DNA of 64,000 bases from Azospira sp. I13. GTDB taxonomy: Bacteria > Pseudomonadota > Gammaproteobacteria > Burkholderiales > Rhodocyclaceae. Numbering within the stretch: position 1 is the first letter of the stretch; each line of letters opens with the position of its first letter. The stretch is from contig NZ_BFBP01000013.1 in assembly GCF_003112695.1 (NCBI RefSeq), positions 39,385 through 103,384 of the forward strand, in the 5' to 3' direction. The translations under genes and the position numbers were made by a program. The notes under the pieces were generated by a model that was not told where the DNA came from, did no database searches, and worked only from the letters and a program-made list of their open reading frames with translations. This document shows, piece after piece, positions 19,656 through 29,015 of the stretch.

Positions 19656-21113
19656 ATGAGCGCACGTAACTGGGAAGTGGTCATCGGCATCGAGACCCAC
19701 ACGCAACTCGCCACCCGCTCCAAGATTTTTTCCGGTGCTTCCACCGCCTTCGGCGCCGCGCCCAACGTCCAGGCCAGTGCCGTGGATCTGGCCCTGCCCG
19801 GGGTGTTGCCGGTGTTGAACCGGGGGGCTGTGGAATGCGCCATCAAGTTCGGCCTCTCCATCGGCGCCGAAGTGGCGGAAAAATCCGTTTTTGCCCGCAA
19901 GAATTACTTCTACCCCGACCTGCCCAAGGGCTACCAGATCAGCCAGTTCGAGCTGCCGGTGGTGGTGGGCGGCGGCGTGCGCATCCAGGTCGGCCAGGGT
20001 GACAAGGCTTACGAGAAGGTGGTGCGCCTGACCCGTGCCCACCTGGAAGAAGACGCGGGCAAGTCCCTGCACGAAGACTTCCACGGCAAGTCCGGCATCG
20101 ACCTCAACCGGGCCGGCACCCCCCTGCTGGAAATCGTCACCGAGCCCGACATGTGCTCCTCCGCCGAGGCCGTGGCCTACGCCAAGGCCCTACACGCCCT
20201 GGTGCGCTGGATCGGCATCTGCGACGGCAACATGCAGGAAGGCTCCTTCCGCTGCGACGCCAACGTCTCCGTACGCCGCCCCGGCGAGCCCCTGGGCACC
20301 CGTCGTGAAATCAAGAACCTCAACTCCTTCCGCTTCCTGCAGCAGGCCATCGACTACGAAATCCAGTGGCAGATCGACACCCTGGAAGACGGCGGCAAGA
20401 TCCAGCAGGCCACCGTGCTGTTCGACCCGGACTCCGGCGAGACCCGGGTCATGCGCACCAAGGAAGACGCCCACGACTACCGCTACTTCCCGGACCCCGA
20501 CCTGCTGCCCCTGGTCATCTCCCGGGAGTGGGTGGAGCGCACCAAGGCCACCCTGCCGGAGCTGCCCGAGGCCAAGCGCCAGCGCTTCATGGAGCAGCTG
20601 GGCCTTTCCGCCTACGACGCCACCGCCCTCACCGCTTCCCTCGAAGTGGCCGACTACTTTGACGCCGTGGTGACCGCCGCCGGCGCGGCCAACGCCAAGA
20701 GCGCCGCCAACTGGGTCATGGGCGAACTGTCCGCCCGCCTCAACAAGGAGGACAAGGACATCGCCGCCTCCCCGGTGAGTGCCGCCCAGCTGGCCGGCCT
20801 CATCGCCCGCATCGCCGATAACACCATCTCCAACAACATCGCCAAGAAGGTCTTCGAGGCCCTGTGGAATGGCGAAGACGCCAGCGCCGACGAGATCATC
20901 GAGAAGCAGGGCCTGAAGCAGATCACCGACACGGGCGCCATCGAAAAGCTGGTGGATGAAGTGCTGGCCGCCAACGCCGCCAACGTGGCCGAATACAAGG
21001 CCGGCAAGGAAAAGGCTTTCAACGCTCTGGTGGGCCAGGTGATGAAGGCCGCCAAGGGCAAGGCCAACCCCCAGCAGGTGAACGACCTGCTCAAGGCCAA
21101 GCTGGGCGGCTGA
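19656..21113 (+). CDS. gatB: Glutamyl/aspartyl-tRNA amidotransferase subunit B
   Basis: 485-aa subunit that activates the misacylated tRNA with ATP and receives ammonia from GatA. Visible are the signature [11 protein letters not shown] opening, [12 protein letters not shown], the [15 protein letters not shown] motif, [10 protein letters not shown], and the C-terminal YqeY-like domain ([22 protein letters not shown]). Full length. It is separated from gatA by the unknown lipoprotein gene. Confidence 0.96.
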   Translation: MSARNWEVVIGIETHTQLATRSKIFSGASTAFGAAPNVQASAVDLALPGVLPVLNRGAVECAIKFGLSIGAEVAEKSVFARKNYFYPDLPKGYQISQFELPVVVGGGVRIQVGQGDKAYEKVVRLTRAHLEEDAGKSLHEDFHGKSGIDLNRAGTPLLEIVTEPDMCSSAEAVAYAKALHALVRWIGICDGNMQEGSFRCDANVSVRRPGEPLGTRREIKNLNSFRFLQQAIDYEIQWQIDTLEDGGKIQQATVLFDPDSGETRVMRTKEDAHDYRYFPDPDLLPLVISREWVERTKATLPELPEAKRQRFMEQLGLSAYDATALTASLEVADYFDAVVTAAGAANAKSAANWVMGELSARLNKEDKDIAASPVSAAQLAGLIARIADNTISNNIAKKVFEALWNGEDASADEIIEKQGLKQITDTGAIEKLVDEVLAANAANVAEYKAGKEKAFNALVGQVMKAAKGKANPQQVNDLLKAKLGG

Positions 21114-21118
21114 ACGTC

Positions 21119-21140
21119 CGGCAGCGCCCAGGCGCTGCCG
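21119..21140 (+). terminator. Hairpin after gatB
   Basis: A perfect 10-bp inverted repeat (CGGCAGCGCC/GGCGCTGCCG, 2-base gap) six bases after the gatB stop. It has no downstream T-run, so it is either a weak terminator or an RNA-stabilising hairpin. Confidence 0.45.
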
Positions 21141-21169
21141 CAGGCCCTACTCCGCGATTGCAAACCCGC

Positions 21170-21219
21170 CCCGGCGGGCCCGCGAACTCAGCCCGAGGCG
21201 AGTTTATGGGCCCGCCGGG
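21170..21219 (-). terminator. Long inverted repeat at the 3' end of the endonuclease V gene
   Basis: Two perfect 12-bp arms (CCCGGCGGGCCC at 21170-21181, GGGCCCGCCGGG at 21208-21219), with AACTC/GAGTT also pairing inside, overlap the last codons and stop of nfi. Lying between convergent gatB and nfi, it probably acts as a terminator for the minus-strand gene. Confidence 0.45.
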
Positions 21220-21868
21220 TCGTTTCTGGCAGGCGAAAACGCGGTGTGCAGGCCAGCACCCAGTGCCGGGCCGTTTCCAGGCAGACCCGGTGGCCGATGG
21301 AAACATAGAGGGGCGCCACGCCCCGCCGGCTGCGCAGCACGGCGCCGATCATTTCTTCCTTGTCCCACAGGGGCGCCCAATCCCCCTTGGCCTCGCCCGG
21401 CGCCTCATGGCGGCCAACAAGGCGGCTTTTCGCCACGCCGATGCTCGGTATGTCCAACAGCAGCCCCAGATGGCTGGCAATGCCCAGGCGGCGCGGATGG
21501 GCGATGCCCTGGCCGTCGTAGAGCATGAGGTCCGGTCGCCGGGACAGTTGTGCCACGGCGGCCAGTGCGGCCGGCCCTTCGCGGAAGGAGAGCAGGCCCG
21601 GCACATAGGGAAAGGCGGTGGGCACCCGCGCCACCACCTCCTCCAGGGGCACCAGGGAAGGAAAGTCCAGCACCACCACGGCGGCCCGGGTAATGCGCCC
21701 GCCGGCCTCGAACCCTACATCCACCCCGGCGACGGTGCGTACCGGGCCCAGGCGGTCTTCGCGTTCCACCTGCCCGGCCAGTCGGCGTTGCACCTCCCTG
21801 GCCTCGGCCGGGCTCAGGTCCCACCCGTGATGCAAGCTGTCGTTTTCGCTGCGCCGCCCCAGGTTCAC
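21188..21868 (-). CDS. nfi: Endonuclease V (deoxyinosine-specific)
   Basis: DNA repair nuclease that nicks 3' of deoxyinosine. The 226-aa reading starts at a GTG that overlaps the TGA of the upstream phosphodiesterase gene (GTGA), which I prefer to a far-upstream start lying inside that gene. Family motifs are VAGVDVGF (metal-binding Asp), the LLSFREGPA segment (conserved Glu), [20 protein letters not shown] and [10 protein letters not shown]. Co-translation with a phosphodiesterase could suggest a nucleotide-damage theme, but that is inference. Confidence 0.9.
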   Translation of the reverse strand: MNLGRRSENDSLHHGWDLSPAEAREVQRRLAGQVEREDRLGPVRTVAGVDVGFEAGGRITRAAVVVLDFPSLVPLEEVVARVPTAFPYVPGLLSFREGPAALAAVAQLSRRPDLMLYDGQGIAHPRRLGIASHLGLLLDIPSIGVAKSRLVGRHEAPGEAKGDWAPLWDKEEMIGAVLRSRRGVAPLYVSIGHRVCLETARHWVLACTPRFRLPETTRRAHKLASG

Positions 21869-23034
21869 GGCCGGGCCACCAGCAGGGGCACGCGCATTTC
21901 CGCCGGGCTGAGGCCGCCGTGCATGCCCAGCAGGTCCAGGGGCTGTTCCCCGGGCAGGGTGTCGTAGATGGTCCAGTTGTCGCGCATCAGCAGGGCGTAA
22001 TCGCCGATGCGACTGGCCAGTTCCGGGTGGGCCGGGCCGGGGCCGAACCAGCCTTCCGCCAGCAGCCGTTCCCGGGGCATGGCCAGGGCGGCATGGCCCA
22101 GGTGCTGGCGCACGTAGGCCTCGAAGACCGTCGCCTTGCCCGGCTTCAGGTAACACCAAGCGCTGCGCCGCTCACCGCACAGAGGCAGGGCCAGGCAGTC
22201 CGCCAGCAGCGGGTGGTCGGCCAGGGCGATGCGCCGCTCCGGCGGGGAATCGATGAAGCCGTGGTCGGCGGTGACCAGCACCAGGGTATCGCTGCCGCCC
22301 AGGGTCGCCAGCCATTCGATGAAGGCCTGGCTGAAGGCGGCGAGGGCGGCCAGAGCTTCCGGGCTACGGCAGCCGTGGGCGTGGGCGGTGCTGTCGTAGT
22401 CCGGCCAATAGCCGTAGACGAACTTCTTGCCCGCCTTGGCCGCCAGCCCCGAGAGGGCGCCGAACAAGCCTTCCGGGCCGTCCAGGCCGCGATAGGCCAG
22501 CCGGGCGGCACCCCGGCTGTGGTAGCGGTTGAACGGGCTGTGGGCGATGAAGCGGGGTGACACCACGTAGCTGCTGCGTTGCAGCCCGGCATACAGGGTG
22601 GGGTGGCGGAAGAGCCGGGCCGGCAGTGCGTCGGGGGGCGGCAGGGGTTGTCGGGCCGGGGCGCCGGGCCGGGCCGTGAGGGGCAGGATGGCCAGCAGGT
22701 TGCCCACTTCCCGCAGCCACATGTGCCAGCCGGTGAGCCCGTGCTGGCTGGGGGGCAGGCCGGTCATGAAGGTGGGAATGGCAGCGGCGGTGGTGCTGGG
22801 AAAGACCGAGGTCAGGCAGCCTCGCAGATAGGGCGCCAGGGGGCCGGGGTTTTCCGCCAGCAGATCGTAACCCAGGCCATCCACCACCAGCAGGACGAGG
22901 TTGGTGACGCTGCCCAGGTCCGCGGCCGGGGCTTGCCGCAGGGGCGGGCAGGTGCCTGCCGGGGCACCGCAGGCCTGGCCAAGGGAAACCATGAGATTGG
23001 CGATGCTGCCGCCCTGATAATCCGGCTGATACAT
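21865..23034 (-). CDS. Alkaline-phosphatase-superfamily phosphodiesterase (nucleotide pyrophosphatase type)
   Basis: 389-aa enzyme of the type I phosphodiesterase/nucleotide pyrophosphatase branch. The metal-binding pattern is visible: [10 protein letters not shown] near residue 50, the Thr nucleophile region [16 protein letters not shown], a WPDYDSTAH segment (Asp/His ligands), and VTADHGFID plus a C-terminal GMHGG. No signal peptide is seen, so it is probably cytosolic. The natural substrate is unknown. It overlaps endonuclease V by 4 bp. Confidence 0.8.
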   Translation of the reverse strand: MYQPDYQGGSIANLMVSLGQACGAPAGTCPPLRQAPAADLGSVTNLVLLVVDGLGYDLLAENPGPLAPYLRGCLTSVFPSTTAAAIPTFMTGLPPSQHGLTGWHMWLREVGNLLAILPLTARPGAPARQPLPPPDALPARLFRHPTLYAGLQRSSYVVSPRFIAHSPFNRYHSRGAARLAYRGLDGPEGLFGALSGLAAKAGKKFVYGYWPDYDSTAHAHGCRSPEALAALAAFSQAFIEWLATLGGSDTLVLVTADHGFIDSPPERRIALADHPLLADCLALPLCGERRSAWCYLKPGKATVFEAYVRQHLGHAALAMPRERLLAEGWFGPGPAHPELASRIGDYALLMRDNWTIYDTLPGEQPLDLLGMHGGLSPAEMRVPLLVARP

Positions 23035-23204
23035 GGTGGCGCAAGAGATGGTCGGGAATGGCTTCAGGCTAGCACGGGGGCTCCGGGCAGGCCAGGCGAC
23101 GCTATGTCATCTCGTCCGCTATGGTCAGCCCGCTGGCGGGGGGCTACCATAGACTCGACGTACGTTTCCCGGCATCCCCCCGTTCTTCCAGGAGTTGTGC
23201 GGCA

Positions 23205-24491
23205 ATGCCCCTGCTTACCGCAGAGAAGACCCTGCTTCAGGCGATCTACGACAGTTCCAGCGTGGCCATCTTCCTGGTGGACATGACGGGGCATATCGTC
23301 CATGCCAATCAGCGCATGGCCGACATGTTCAGTTGCACCATGGCGCAGCTGATCGACAGCGAGTACGTCAGCCTGGTCCATCCCGCCGAGCGGGAGGCCG
23401 GCCGGCAGAAGATGCTGGCCCTGATGGCCCAGGGCATTCCCAGCGTCAATGTGGAACGCCGCTACTGGCGCCGGGATGGCAGCGAATTCTGGGGCAACCT
23501 TACCGGCAAGGCCCTGCTGGACGATGCAGGCAAGCCGGTGGGTCTGGTGGGCAACATTGCCGACATCGACCAGCGCAAGCGGGCCGAATGGGAGCTGGAG
23601 GCCAGCCAGGAACGTTTCGAGCGGCTGGCCCGCACCGTGCCCTGCGTGCTCTACGACTACATCATCTGGCCCGACGGGCGGCGCAAGTTCCTCTACCTCA
23701 ATGCCCGCTGCGAGGAGTTTTTCGAGCTGGCACCGGAGGTCATCCTCGAGGACGTGAACCGTTTCTGGAATCTGGTGCACCCGGAAGACCGCCAGCGCCT
23801 GGAATCCGAGGAGGAACGCGCCCGCCGGGGTAGCGACCTGTTTGCTGCCGAAGTGCGCCTGACTACCCCCTCCGGCCGGGAAAAATGGATTCGCCTCTCG
23901 TCCCGGGCCAATGTGCTGGAGCCTGGCGAATCGGCGGTGTGGAGCGGCTTCATGCTCGACATCACCGAAACCAAGCAGCTCGAAGTGGAGCTGCGCCAGC
24001 TGGCCACCACGGACGCCCTGACCGGCCTCTCCAACCGCTCCCACTTCCTCCGGCAGGTGGAGCAGGAAATGGGGCGCTTCCAGCGCTCTCCCCGCTCCGC
24101 CGGTGTGCTGATGCTCGATCTGGACTACTTCAAGCACATCAACGACACCCACGGCCATGCCACCGGCGACGAAGTGCTGCGGGATTTTGCCCGCCGGGTG
24201 AAGGCTTGCCTGCGCAGTGTGGACCTCTTTGGCCGCATGGGCGGCGAGGAATTCTGCATCCTGCTGCCGGATACGGATCTGGAAGGCGCCCGGGTGCTGG
24301 GTCAGCGCCTTTGCCAGGAAGTAGCCGGCACGCCGGCCCAGGTGGGGGACCTCGCCATCCCCTACACGGTGAGCATCGGCGCCGCCGAGTTCCGGCCCGA
24401 AGACCGCCATTTTGAGCCCATCCTGGCCCGGGCCGATGCTGCCCTCTACCAGGCCAAACGCTACGGCCGCAATCAGGTGGCGGTGCTGTAA
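23205..24491 (+). CDS. Diguanylate cyclase with two PAS domains
   Basis: Soluble 428-aa c-di-GMP synthase. Domain order is PAS (about 5-125), PAS/PAC (about 140-265) and GGDEF (about 275-428). The active site reads GGEEF (346-350), an accepted variant, and an RxxD inhibitory site (RSVD, 337-340) lies exactly five residues before it, so product inhibition is likely. The ATG at 23205 has AGGAG about ten bases upstream; the open frame reaches back to 23121 without homology. It stands alone, divergent from the phosphodiesterase gene. Confidence 0.9.
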   Translation: MPLLTAEKTLLQAIYDSSSVAIFLVDMTGHIVHANQRMADMFSCTMAQLIDSEYVSLVHPAEREAGRQKMLALMAQGIPSVNVERRYWRRDGSEFWGNLTGKALLDDAGKPVGLVGNIADIDQRKRAEWELEASQERFERLARTVPCVLYDYIIWPDGRRKFLYLNARCEEFFELAPEVILEDVNRFWNLVHPEDRQRLESEEERARRGSDLFAAEVRLTTPSGREKWIRLSSRANVLEPGESAVWSGFMLDITETKQLEVELRQLATTDALTGLSNRSHFLRQVEQEMGRFQRSPRSAGVLMLDLDYFKHINDTHGHATGDEVLRDFARRVKACLRSVDLFGRMGGEEFCILLPDTDLEGARVLGQRLCQEVAGTPAQVGDLAIPYTVSIGAAEFRPEDRHFEPILARADAALYQAKRYGRNQVAVL

Positions 24492-24520
24492 GCGCCCCGG
24501 CGGGCGGTGCTGCTGCCCCC

Positions 24521-24889
24521 TCAGGCCGGCCCTGGCTGGTCCACCATCACATAGCGTTTCCGCACCGCTTCCAGCACCTCGAAAACGCCGTTGAAACCAG
24601 CGGGAATGATGGCCGCGTCGCCCGGGCCGTATTCCCGCATCTCGCCGCTGTCGGCAATCAGCCGCAGCCGCCCTTCCAGCACCTGGAAGAACTCGTGGCG
24701 ATGGGCGTGGAAGGCGATCTTCCAGGCCCCCGGTTCGCAGGCCCACACGCCCATGGAAATGCCCTGCTGCTCGTACAGCTCCCAGGTGGTGCGCTGGGGC
24801 GGCGCGCCGATACAGCGTTCCGGGGCGGGCTGGTCCAGGGTGGGCGCCGGCAGCGGGTCGGCGAAGTGGATGGCGCGGGGGGCAGTCAT
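24521..24889 (-). CDS. Cupin-domain protein, ethanolamine-utilisation-like
   Basis: 122-aa single-cupin protein. The first cupin motif carries HAHRHEFFQVLEG, and the second is GPGDAAIIPAGFNGVFEV; metal-binding His and Glu are present. The EGRLRLIADSGEMREYGPGDA layout resembles the DUF861/EutQ-type cupins whose substrates are mostly unknown. I chose the ATG at 24889 with GGAGAA seven bases upstream over an earlier GTG. It is just downstream of the M61 peptidase gene on the same strand. Confidence 0.75.
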   Translation of the reverse strand: MTAPRAIHFADPLPAPTLDQPAPERCIGAPPQRTTWELYEQQGISMGVWACEPGAWKIAFHAHRHEFFQVLEGRLRLIADSGEMREYGPGDAAIIPAGFNGVFEVLEAVRKRYVMVDQPGPA

Positions 24890-24909
24890 GACGGGCTTCT
24901 CCACGAGGG

Positions 24910-26748
24910 TCAGGCGCCGATCCAGCCCTGGCGCAGGGCCTGGGCGGCCCGGTCGGCCTTGGCGTTCACGCTCAGTTTCGCCGTGTCGGCCGCCGGGGCG
25001 GCCAGGGTCAGGGTGGCCTCGATCAATTCATCGCGGCGGAAGGCGTGCAGCTTTACCTGATCCCCCGCCCGGTGGCGCTTGAGGCGCTTCTCCAGGGCAG
25101 CGGGGGTGAGCTTGAGGCCGTCCCAGGCGATCAGCACGTCGCCGGCGGAGAGACCCGCCGCTTCCGCCGGGCCGCCGTTGTACACGCTGGTCAGCTTCAC
25201 CTCGCTACCCTCGCCGCCGGTCTTGGCACCGAGGACAGGCAGACTGGAAGCCGCTTCCCAAGCCAGGGTGACGCCGAAGGGCTTCAACAGCCGCTCCAGG
25301 GGCAGATCGCCGGTGCCCGTCACCGCCTGCTTCAGCCAGCGGGCGGCGGCTGCCCCGCCCACCTCCGCCACGGCGGCGAAGACGCTGTTAGGCCCCTCTT
25401 CCACCACGCCGATGCCAGTACGGCCATGGCGCTGCCACAGCAGCTGCATCACCTGATCCAGGTTCGCCTTGCCGCCGCTCTCGGCCCGCAGCTTCAAGTC
25501 CAGGGCCAGGGCGATGAGGGAGCCCTTGGCGTAATAGCTGACCACGGCGTTGGGAGCGTTTTCGTCCTGCCGGTAATACTTGGTCCAGGCGGTGAAGGAG
25601 GATTCGGCCACGCTCTGCAGGTGGCGCCCCGGGCCCTTCTTCACGGCGCTGGCGGTCTTGGCCAGCAGGTTGAGATAGGTGGCGCTGTCGATGGCGCCGC
25701 TGCGCACCAGGCAGAGGTCGTCGTAATAGGAAGTGAAGCCCTCGAAGGCCCACAGCAGGCGGGTGTAGGCCTCCTGGGTGAGGTCGTAGGGGACGAAGGC
25801 GGCCGGTTTGATGCGCTTCACGTTCCAGGTGTGGAAATACTCGTGGCTACACAGGCCGAGGAAGGTGACGTAGGCCTCGGGCAGGGGGGCGCTGGCGGGT
25901 GTATTGCTGTTGGGCAGGTCGTCCCGGGAACAGAGCAGGGCCGTGGAGGCGCGATGCTCCAGGCCGCCGTAGCCGTCGCCCACGGCCATCACCAGGAAGA
26001 CGTAGCGCTCCATGGGGGCCTTGCCGCCAAAGAGATCGATCTGCCATTCGCAGATGGGTTTGAGGTCGGCGGCCAGACGCTTCAGGTCCACGTCCGTGCG
26101 GCCGGTGACGGCGATGGCATGGGGCACGCCCCGGGCCTTGAATTCAATGAGGGCGAAAGTGCCCATTTCCACCGGATGGTCAATCAGTTCGTCGTAATCG
26201 GCAGCCCGGTAGCGGCCGAAGCCGTAGAGGGTGGCGGCGCCCCGCATTTCTCCCTTTTCGCCTTTGGCCACGGGCAGGCTGGTGGCCACCCGCCAGGCGG
26301 CGTAGGCCTTGCCCTGGGGCTTCACCAGTTCCACCCGGCAAGGCCGGTCTTCCTGGCCCAGGGCGCAGAGAAAGACGCTGGTGCCGTTAAAGAAGCCGTG
26401 GCTGGCATCCAGATGGGCGCCTCGCACCGAGAGGTCCCAGGCGTAGACCTCCATGGTCACGCTCAAGGCGGTGCCGGCGGGCACCTTCTCCGCCTGCCAG
26501 GTGGCCTTGTCGATCTGGGTCAGGCCCACCGCCTTGCCGCCGGCACTGGCCTCGATGCGCACGATATTCTTGGCGAATTCCCGGATCATGTAGCTGCCGG
26601 GAATCCAGGTGGGCAGGGCAAAGCGTTGCCCCGCCGGGTCCGGGTCGGTTACGGTGCACGTCACCTGGAACAGATGGGCCTCGGGCTTGAGGGGCACCAG
26701 GCGGTAATCGACAGACGGCAGTGCGACGGAAGGAGTTTTCTTGGCCAT
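24910..26748 (-). CDS. M61 family peptidase (glycyl aminopeptidase) with C-terminal PDZ domain
   Basis: 612-aa metalloprotease. The N-terminal beta domain starts YRLVPLKPEAHLFQV; the catalytic zinc motif is HEYFHTWNVKRIKP; and the C-terminal PDZ-like region is GGPAEAAGLSAGDVLIAWDG. No signal peptide is apparent, as is usual for this family. The ATG at 26748 lies in a CCATGG palindrome whose other strand supplies the ATG of the divergent amidase gene, so there is no intergenic space between them. A GTG three codons upstream is the alternative. Confidence 0.88.
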   Translation of the reverse strand: MAKKTPSVALPSVDYRLVPLKPEAHLFQVTCTVTDPDPAGQRFALPTWIPGSYMIREFAKNIVRIEASAGGKAVGLTQIDKATWQAEKVPAGTALSVTMEVYAWDLSVRGAHLDASHGFFNGTSVFLCALGQEDRPCRVELVKPQGKAYAAWRVATSLPVAKGEKGEMRGAATLYGFGRYRAADYDELIDHPVEMGTFALIEFKARGVPHAIAVTGRTDVDLKRLAADLKPICEWQIDLFGGKAPMERYVFLVMAVGDGYGGLEHRASTALLCSRDDLPNSNTPASAPLPEAYVTFLGLCSHEYFHTWNVKRIKPAAFVPYDLTQEAYTRLLWAFEGFTSYYDDLCLVRSGAIDSATYLNLLAKTASAVKKGPGRHLQSVAESSFTAWTKYYRQDENAPNAVVSYYAKGSLIALALDLKLRAESGGKANLDQVMQLLWQRHGRTGIGVVEEGPNSVFAAVAEVGGAAAARWLKQAVTGTGDLPLERLLKPFGVTLAWEAASSLPVLGAKTGGEGSEVKLTSVYNGGPAEAAGLSAGDVLIAWDGLKLTPAALEKRLKRHRAGDQVKLHAFRRDELIEATLTLAAPAADTAKLSVNAKADRAAQALRQGWIGA

Positions 26749-27508
26749 GGGAATCACGCAGAGTCAGAGTGAAGGGCGGCGGCGCCGGCCCTGGAGCATG
26801 GCCGCCATTCTAGCCTGCCTGCTGCTGACCGCCCTCGCCCCCCTCCCGGCCCGGGCCGCCGGCACCGTGGCGGTGGACGTGGGCCACGGCCTGTGGGACT
26901 CCGGCGCCATCAGCGCCCGGGGCAGTACCGAATTCGACTTCAACCTCAACCTGGCCCGGGTGCTGCGGCCGGTGCTGGAAGCCCGGGGCCTCACGGTGCA
27001 GCCGGTGAATTTCGACGGCGAAATCGAGAGCCTGCAGGCCCGGGTCGATGCCGCCGCCGGCAGCGACTTCCTGCTTTCCATCCATCACGACTCGGTGGCC
27101 TCCTTCAAGCTCACCGCCTGGAACTGGATGGGTGAAGACCTGGATTTTGCCGACGAGGACCGGGGTTTCGCCCTCTTCATCTCCCACCGCAATCCCCGGC
27201 TGGACAAAAGCCTCGCCTGCGCCTCGGCCATGGGGCGGGCGCTAAAGGCCCGGGGCTTCGTCCCCGCCACCCACCACGGCACCACCGCCGCCGGCACGCC
27301 CCGGCCCTGGGCGGATGAGGAGAATGGGGTGCGCTTCTATGACACGCTGTTCGTCATCTCACACGGGGCGATGCCGTCGGTGTTGTTTGAGGCGGGGGTG
27401 TTGAAGCATCGGGATGAGGAGTTGTTGTTGCGGGATCGTTCGCGGCAGCGCGCGATGGCTGAGGGATTGGCGGAAGGGGCGGCGGCTTGTTTGGCGGCGG
27501 GGAAGTGA
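26747..27508 (+). CDS. N-acetylmuramoyl-L-alanine amidase, AmiA/B/C (Amidase_3) type
   Basis: Periplasmic zinc amidase of 253 aa. A basic leader (GRRRRPWS) and hydrophobic stretch ending LPARAAG form a signal peptide. The catalytic fold shows VAVDVGHGLWDSGAISARG (zinc His), SDFLLSIHHDS (second His) and PSVLFEAGVLKH (catalytic Glu). It has no AMIN or LysM domain. A TTG two codons before the ATG has better Shine-Dalgarno spacing (AAGGAG then five bases) and may be the true start. Codon use is ordinary until the 3' end, which turns G/T-rich. Confidence 0.82.
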   Translation: MGITQSQSEGRRRRPWSMAAILACLLLTALAPLPARAAGTVAVDVGHGLWDSGAISARGSTEFDFNLNLARVLRPVLEARGLTVQPVNFDGEIESLQARVDAAAGSDFLLSIHHDSVASFKLTAWNWMGEDLDFADEDRGFALFISHRNPRLDKSLACASAMGRALKARGFVPATHHGTTAAGTPRPWADEENGVRFYDTLFVISHGAMPSVLFEAGVLKHRDEELLLRDRSRQRAMAEGLAEGAAACLAAGK

Positions 27509-28028
27509 GGTTGGTGGAGAGGTAATAGGGACGGGCATCTTCGGTATGGGGTTGGCCGAGAGTGGCTTGTCTGTTTGCTCTTGGGGTGGTGGGGTTGGTT
27601 GGGCGTGGTTGGTGGATTGGCGGCTGGGTTCCGCGCCTGACGCGCGTGTTCCTTTTCTTGCTTCCCCAAGAAAAGGAACCAAAAGAAGGGGAACCCTCAC
27701 CCCCGGCCCTTCGGGCTTCCCTGCGCTGCTCAGTCGAGCGGGGCGGCTGCGGAACTCGCCCCCTGCGGGGGCTCAAACAGTCCTCGCCGAAAACCCCCCG
27801 CCCGCCTTCCGCTGCTCGGCGGGGGTGGAAGGGGAATGAGTCATGAGGAATGCCAATCACGGTTGATATGACAAAGGGCCAAGAACTATAAAGTTACAGC
27901 AGAATGTCATACGCACTATTTGAGTTGCGCGGTTGAAGAACCGAAGGTAAGTTTTATTCTCTGAGCTTCATGGCAGTTTGATACTTTTCCCATCTGCATT
28001 TACCCAGAAAAAAGACAGAGAATTCACC
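27509..28028. other. Accessory intergenic region left of the DUF4145 gene
   Basis: No intact gene. It contains a G/T-skewed stretch (27509-27620), repeat copy 1 (27621-27821), and a more A/T-rich stretch (about 27840-28028) that marks the left edge of low-GC foreign-looking DNA. Confidence 0.6.
27621..27821 (+). repeat. Dispersed repeat, copy 1 (about 200 bp)
   Basis: Runs from CGGCTGGGTTCCGCGCCTGA to GCTGCTCGGCG. It holds an AT-rich hairpin with a 12-bp perfect stem (TTCCTTTTCTTG/CAAGAAAAGGAA, 27649-27678), then AACCAAAAGAAGG, a CCCTTCGGG stretch and a GGGGCTGCGGAACTCG-like block. An inverted, partly diverged copy lies at 28762-28959. This sequence type is a familiar dispersed repeat of betaproteobacterial genomes in my experience; I cannot count copies here. 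Confidence 0.85.
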
Positions 28029-28665
28029 ATGGGTGCAACACCTTATATTCCTCCACAACATCTAAAAACGGCGTTTCATTGCCCTTGTTGTCATGTCTAT
28101 GCCAATCAGTTATGGGGGGGTGCGGCTTCAACCTTCGGGCAAGGCAGCTATCAGAACATTCAAGGGGTATGGTTTGCTTGGTGCTGTCACTGCCATAACG
28201 AATCAATTTGGGTGAACGACAATTTGATTCATCCCATAGCCACACAAGCTCCACCGCCAAATGCAGATATTCCCGAAGAAATTCTTGATGATTACAACGA
28301 AGCAAGCCGTATCGTTGGCGATTCACCTAGAGGTGCAGCGGCACTCCTTCGGCTATGTGTTCAGAAACTTTGTAAGCACCTTGGGGAGCCTGGGAAAAAT
28401 ATCAATGCAGACATTGCTTCCTTGGTGAAAAAGGGACTCAACCCAACCATTCAAAAGAGTCTAGATGTGGTTCGGGTCATCGGAAATGAAGCTGTTCACC
28501 CGGGAACAATTGATCTAAATGATGAGCGCCAAAAGTGCGGTCGCATTATTTAACTTGGTCAACATAATCACTGACGCAATGATTACGCAGCCAAAGATGA
28601 TTGAGTCCCTCTACGATTCACTTCCGGCTGAGAAACGTAGTCAAATTGAATTGCGTGATAAATAG
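28029..28665 (+). pseudogene. DUF4145 zinc-ribbon protein, frameshifted near the C-terminus
   Basis: The frame from ATG 28029 encodes an N-terminal zinc-ribbon-like region (HCPCCHVYA ... WCCHCHNES) and the DUF4145 core (DSPRGAAALLRLCVQKL, VRVIGNEAVHPG), but ends early at 28553. In the +1 frame the missing C-terminus continues without a break: AVALFNLVNIITDAM, then IESLYDSLPAEKRSQIE and a stop at 28665, exactly how this family usually ends. The shift lies near the AAAAGTGCGG at 28531-28540. GC content is far below the neighbours, so the gene was acquired. DUF4145 occurs in restriction and defence-linked proteins, but its role is unknown. Confidence 0.8.
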
Positions 28666-29015
28666 TACCTAATAGCCGATTTGGCTGGGGCTGAGGAAAG
28701 CATTAATCGTTAGTAACGACTGCGCAATTCGGATAGACAGTGTCATGTATGCCCTGTGCGGCGCCGAGCAACGGAGGTTCTGGCGGGAAAAGGGCGAGCA
28801 CTGTTTGAGGGCCTTTAGGCCCGAGTTGCGCAGCCCCCGCCGGAAGCGAGTAGCACAGGGAACCCCGAAGGGGCGCCAAACCGGGCGCGCCTTCTTTTGG
28901 TTACATTTTCTTGGCAAGACAAGAAAAGTAACCCGCGCGTCAGGCGCGGAACCCAGCCGTAAAACACCCCATCACGCCCGAGGGAAAATCACCCTCAGCA
29001 CTCAGACCAAAAGCC
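28666..29015. other. Accessory intergenic region right of the DUF4145 gene
   Basis: No gene. It includes repeat copy 2 (28762-28959) and about 55 bp of A-rich sequence running up to the murB stop. Confidence 0.6.
28762..28959 (-). repeat. Dispersed repeat, copy 2 (inverted relative to copy 1)
   Basis: On the minus strand it reads from CGGCTGGGTTCCGCGCCTGA to TTGCTCGGCG, matching copy 1 in order and most bases. Its hairpin (28899-28933) pairs GGTTAC..TTTTCTTG with CAAGAAAA.GTAACC. Where the stem differs from copy 1 (TTCC/GGAA there, TTAC/GTAA here), both arms have changed together, so base pairing is conserved. Confidence 0.85.

Noticed and set aside
23121-23204. Upstream extension of the PAS diguanylate cyclase
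   Set aside because: It adds 28 residues with no similarity; AGGAG and the ATG at 23205 give a normal PAS start.
27621-27821. Considered as an insertion sequence end or integron element
   Set aside because: No transposase or integrase frame is present between or beside the repeats, and the ends show no short target duplication that I can identify.
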